Shown here one piece after another: positions 6,139 through 7,345 of a stretch of 7,345 nucleotides of DNA. Origin of the DNA: DATKMG01 sp035541995 (GTDB taxonomy: Bacteria > Acidobacteriota > Terriglobia > Versatilivoradales > Versatilivoraceae); assembly GCA_035541995.1 (NCBI GenBank), contig DATKMG010000724.1:1-7345 (forward strand), read 5' to 3'. Below the pieces are notes generated by a model. The model was not told where the DNA came from. It ran no database searches and saw only the letters and a list, made by a program, of their open reading frames with translations. The position numbers and the translations under genes are program-made. Positions within the stretch are counted from its first letter, which is position 1, and each line of letters opens with the position of its first letter.

Positions 6139-7122
6139 CTAATCCTTCGCCCGGCCGGTGCCGCGCAGGCTGTTCAAGAGTCCGACTATCCCTCCGCGCA
6201 TGAAGAGGATCGTGACTATCAAGAGCACGCCGTAAATGATCATACGCACATCCAGCTTCACCATATCTTCCAGGAAGCGCAACCCCTCGGAGAGAAAGGT
6301 GAGCAGCACGGCCCCGACCACGGGTCCCAGCAAGGTGCCCAGCCCTCCCAGCATGGTCATGGTGAGGATCGTGAAGGTCTCGCCGAGGGAAAGGGTGTCC
6401 GGGCTGACCAGCCTCTGGTAATGGGCGAAGAAGGCCCCGGCCAAACCCGCAAAGAATGCGCTGATAGTGAATACTGCGAGCTTGTACCCCGAGATATTCA
6501 CACCTATGCTTGCCGCGCCAATCTCGTCCTCACGCAGCGACTCAAGCGACAGTCCGAATTCGCTCCGGATCAGTCGCCGGAAGATAACCAGAGATGCACA
6601 TACAAGGACCAGTAGAAGATAATAGCAACTGATCTCAGAGCGGAATTGAATTTCGAGCCAGGACCCCAGCCTAATCGGGGTGAAGGGCGGAATGCCGTAG
6701 AGACCGAGGGAGCCGCGGGTCAGTTGCACCCAGTTCATAGCCACCAGGCGCAAAATCTCGGAGAACCCAATGGTGGTAATGGCAAGGTACGGGCCGCTGA
6801 GACGCAGGGAAGGCACCCCCAGCATCAGCCCGAAAAGCGCTGACACAAACCCACCCGCAAAAAGACCCAGCCAAGGTGTGATTCCCAGTTTGGTAGCCAG
6901 GATCGCGCTGGTGTAAGCCCCGATGCCGTAGAATGCTGCGTGGCCTAGGTTGAGCTGCCCTGCATAACCTGCCAGGAGATTCCAACTGGAGGCGAGCAGC
7001 ACAAATATGCCCGCGGTGACGAGAAGATGAAGGAAATAGCGGTCCCTGACCACCAGCGGCAGAGCAATCAGCGCTGCTGCTCCCAGAGCCCACTTCAGCC
7101 AGATGGGGACACGTGGGTTCAT
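6139..7122 (-). CDS. livM: Branched-chain amino acid ABC transporter permease LivM
   Basis: This 327-residue inner-membrane permease forms half of the translocation channel with LivH. Hydrophobic segments lie near residues 11-25, 31-50, 60-78, 83-105, 112-128, 165-182, 214-235, 253-278 and 294-310. The family hallmark AGYAGQLNLGHAAFYGIGAYT occurs at about 51-71 and TRGSLGLYGIP at 135-145. The cytoplasmic coupling loop SLREDEIGAASIGVN at 195-209 carries the EAA-like motif that contacts the ATPases. The C-terminal RGGIVGLL is also typical. ATG 7122 overlaps the livH stop as ATGA, and GGAAGGAGC lies directly upstream, so the start is firm. The length is shorter than E. coli LivM, which has an N-terminal extension, but is normal for the family. 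Confidence 0.96.
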   Translation of the reverse strand: MNPRVPIWLKWALGAAALIALPLVVRDRYFLHLLVTAGIFVLLASSWNLLAGYAGQLNLGHAAFYGIGAYTSAILATKLGITPWLGLFAGGFVSALFGLMLGVPSLRLSGPYLAITTIGFSEILRLVAMNWVQLTRGSLGLYGIPPFTPIRLGSWLEIQFRSEISCYYLLLVLVCASLVIFRRLIRSEFGLSLESLREDEIGAASIGVNISGYKLAVFTISAFFAGLAGAFFAHYQRLVSPDTLSLGETFTILTMTMLGGLGTLLGPVVGAVLLTFLSEGLRFLEDMVKLDVRMIIYGVLLIVTILFMRGGIVGLLNSLRGTGRAKD

Positions 7123-7345
7123 GCTCCTTCCTTCCTTCCAAATAGGCCGCGAGGCCGCACGAGGAGCACCAAGATGATGATCACGAAGCCGATCGCGTTC
7201 TTGTAGTCCATGGATATGTAATTACCACCGAGAGTTTCCGCTATTCCCAGGATGAATCCGCCGAAGATGGCACCCCGAATGCTGCCCATCCCTCCCATTA
7301 TGGTAACCGCGAATGCCTTCAACGTGGGCATGGCCCCCATGGTGG
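7119..7345 (-). CDS. livH: Branched-chain amino acid ABC transporter permease LivH, C-terminal fragment
   Basis: About 75 C-terminal residues of the other permease subunit are visible; the gene enters from the right edge, so its true start lies outside and the Met at 7340 is internal. The segment KAFAVTIMGGMGSIRGAIFGGFILGIAETLGG, given here by its key parts KAF, GGMGSI and GxxxGG, is the conserved LivH C-terminal motif. It is followed by the last membrane helix (AIGFVIIILVLLVRP) and the closing RGLFGRKEGA. The stop TGA shares bases with the livM start. A normal LivH is about 290-310 residues, so about three quarters is missing from the window. Confidence 0.93.
   Translation of the reverse strand, partial: TMGAMPTLKAFAVTIMGGMGSIRGAIFGGFILGIAETLGGNYISMDYKNAIGFVIIILVLLVRPRGLFGRKEGA

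Noticed and set aside
5923..6615. Plus-strand ORF of 230 codons
   Set aside because: It is antisense to livG and livM, both with full family motifs. Its low-complexity, Gln/His/Glu-rich translation is what the complement of a hydrophobic permease produces.

Overview
This window looks like a chromosomal segment of a Gram-negative, proteobacterial-type bacterium of moderately high GC. The LivHMGF set is typical of proteobacteria, and the acetolactate synthase is the E. coli type I form preceded by an ivbL-like attenuator. The presence of an AbgB-like and a YgeY/ArgE-like hydrolase after liv would fit a metabolically versatile proteobacterium or a member of Desulfobacterota, but the sequence alone does not settle the lineage. 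Every gene I can support lies on the minus strand, so the window reads from right to left.

Region 7345-2011 is one tightly packed operon: the 3' end of livH (permease), livM (permease), livG and livF (two ATPases), then two different M20-family metallohydrolases. livH/livM overlap by 4 bases, livM/livG are 4 bases apart, livG/livF overlap by 17, and the two hydrolases follow with gaps of 19 and 15 bases. The likely logic is import of an amino-acid-like or N-acylated/peptidic substrate by the ABC transporter, followed by cytoplasmic hydrolysis by the two amidases. The solute-binding protein would be expected beyond the right edge. A 16-base perfect palindrome between the two hydrolase genes contains the stop of the first and the ribosome binding site of the second, and looks like a translational-coupling element.

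Region 2010-1575 is non-coding except for a 32-codon leader peptide. It holds a promoter with a perfect TTGACA -35 box, the leader peptide (rich in Leu and Val, with five Val in a row, ending DAGAP), an antiterminator that can form between the leader stop region and the terminator stem, and a strong Rho-independent terminator. This is a complete translational attenuator of the ivbL class, read directly from the sequence.

Region 1574-1 is ilvB, the large subunit of acetohydroxyacid synthase, closely resembling E. coli AHAS I. It is cut by the left window edge about 40 residues before its expected end; ilvN would be expected next. I see no mobile elements, CRISPR arrays, tRNA or rRNA genes, and no convincing plus-strand gene. 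The attenuator and the transporter-hydrolase operon are the most interesting parts.
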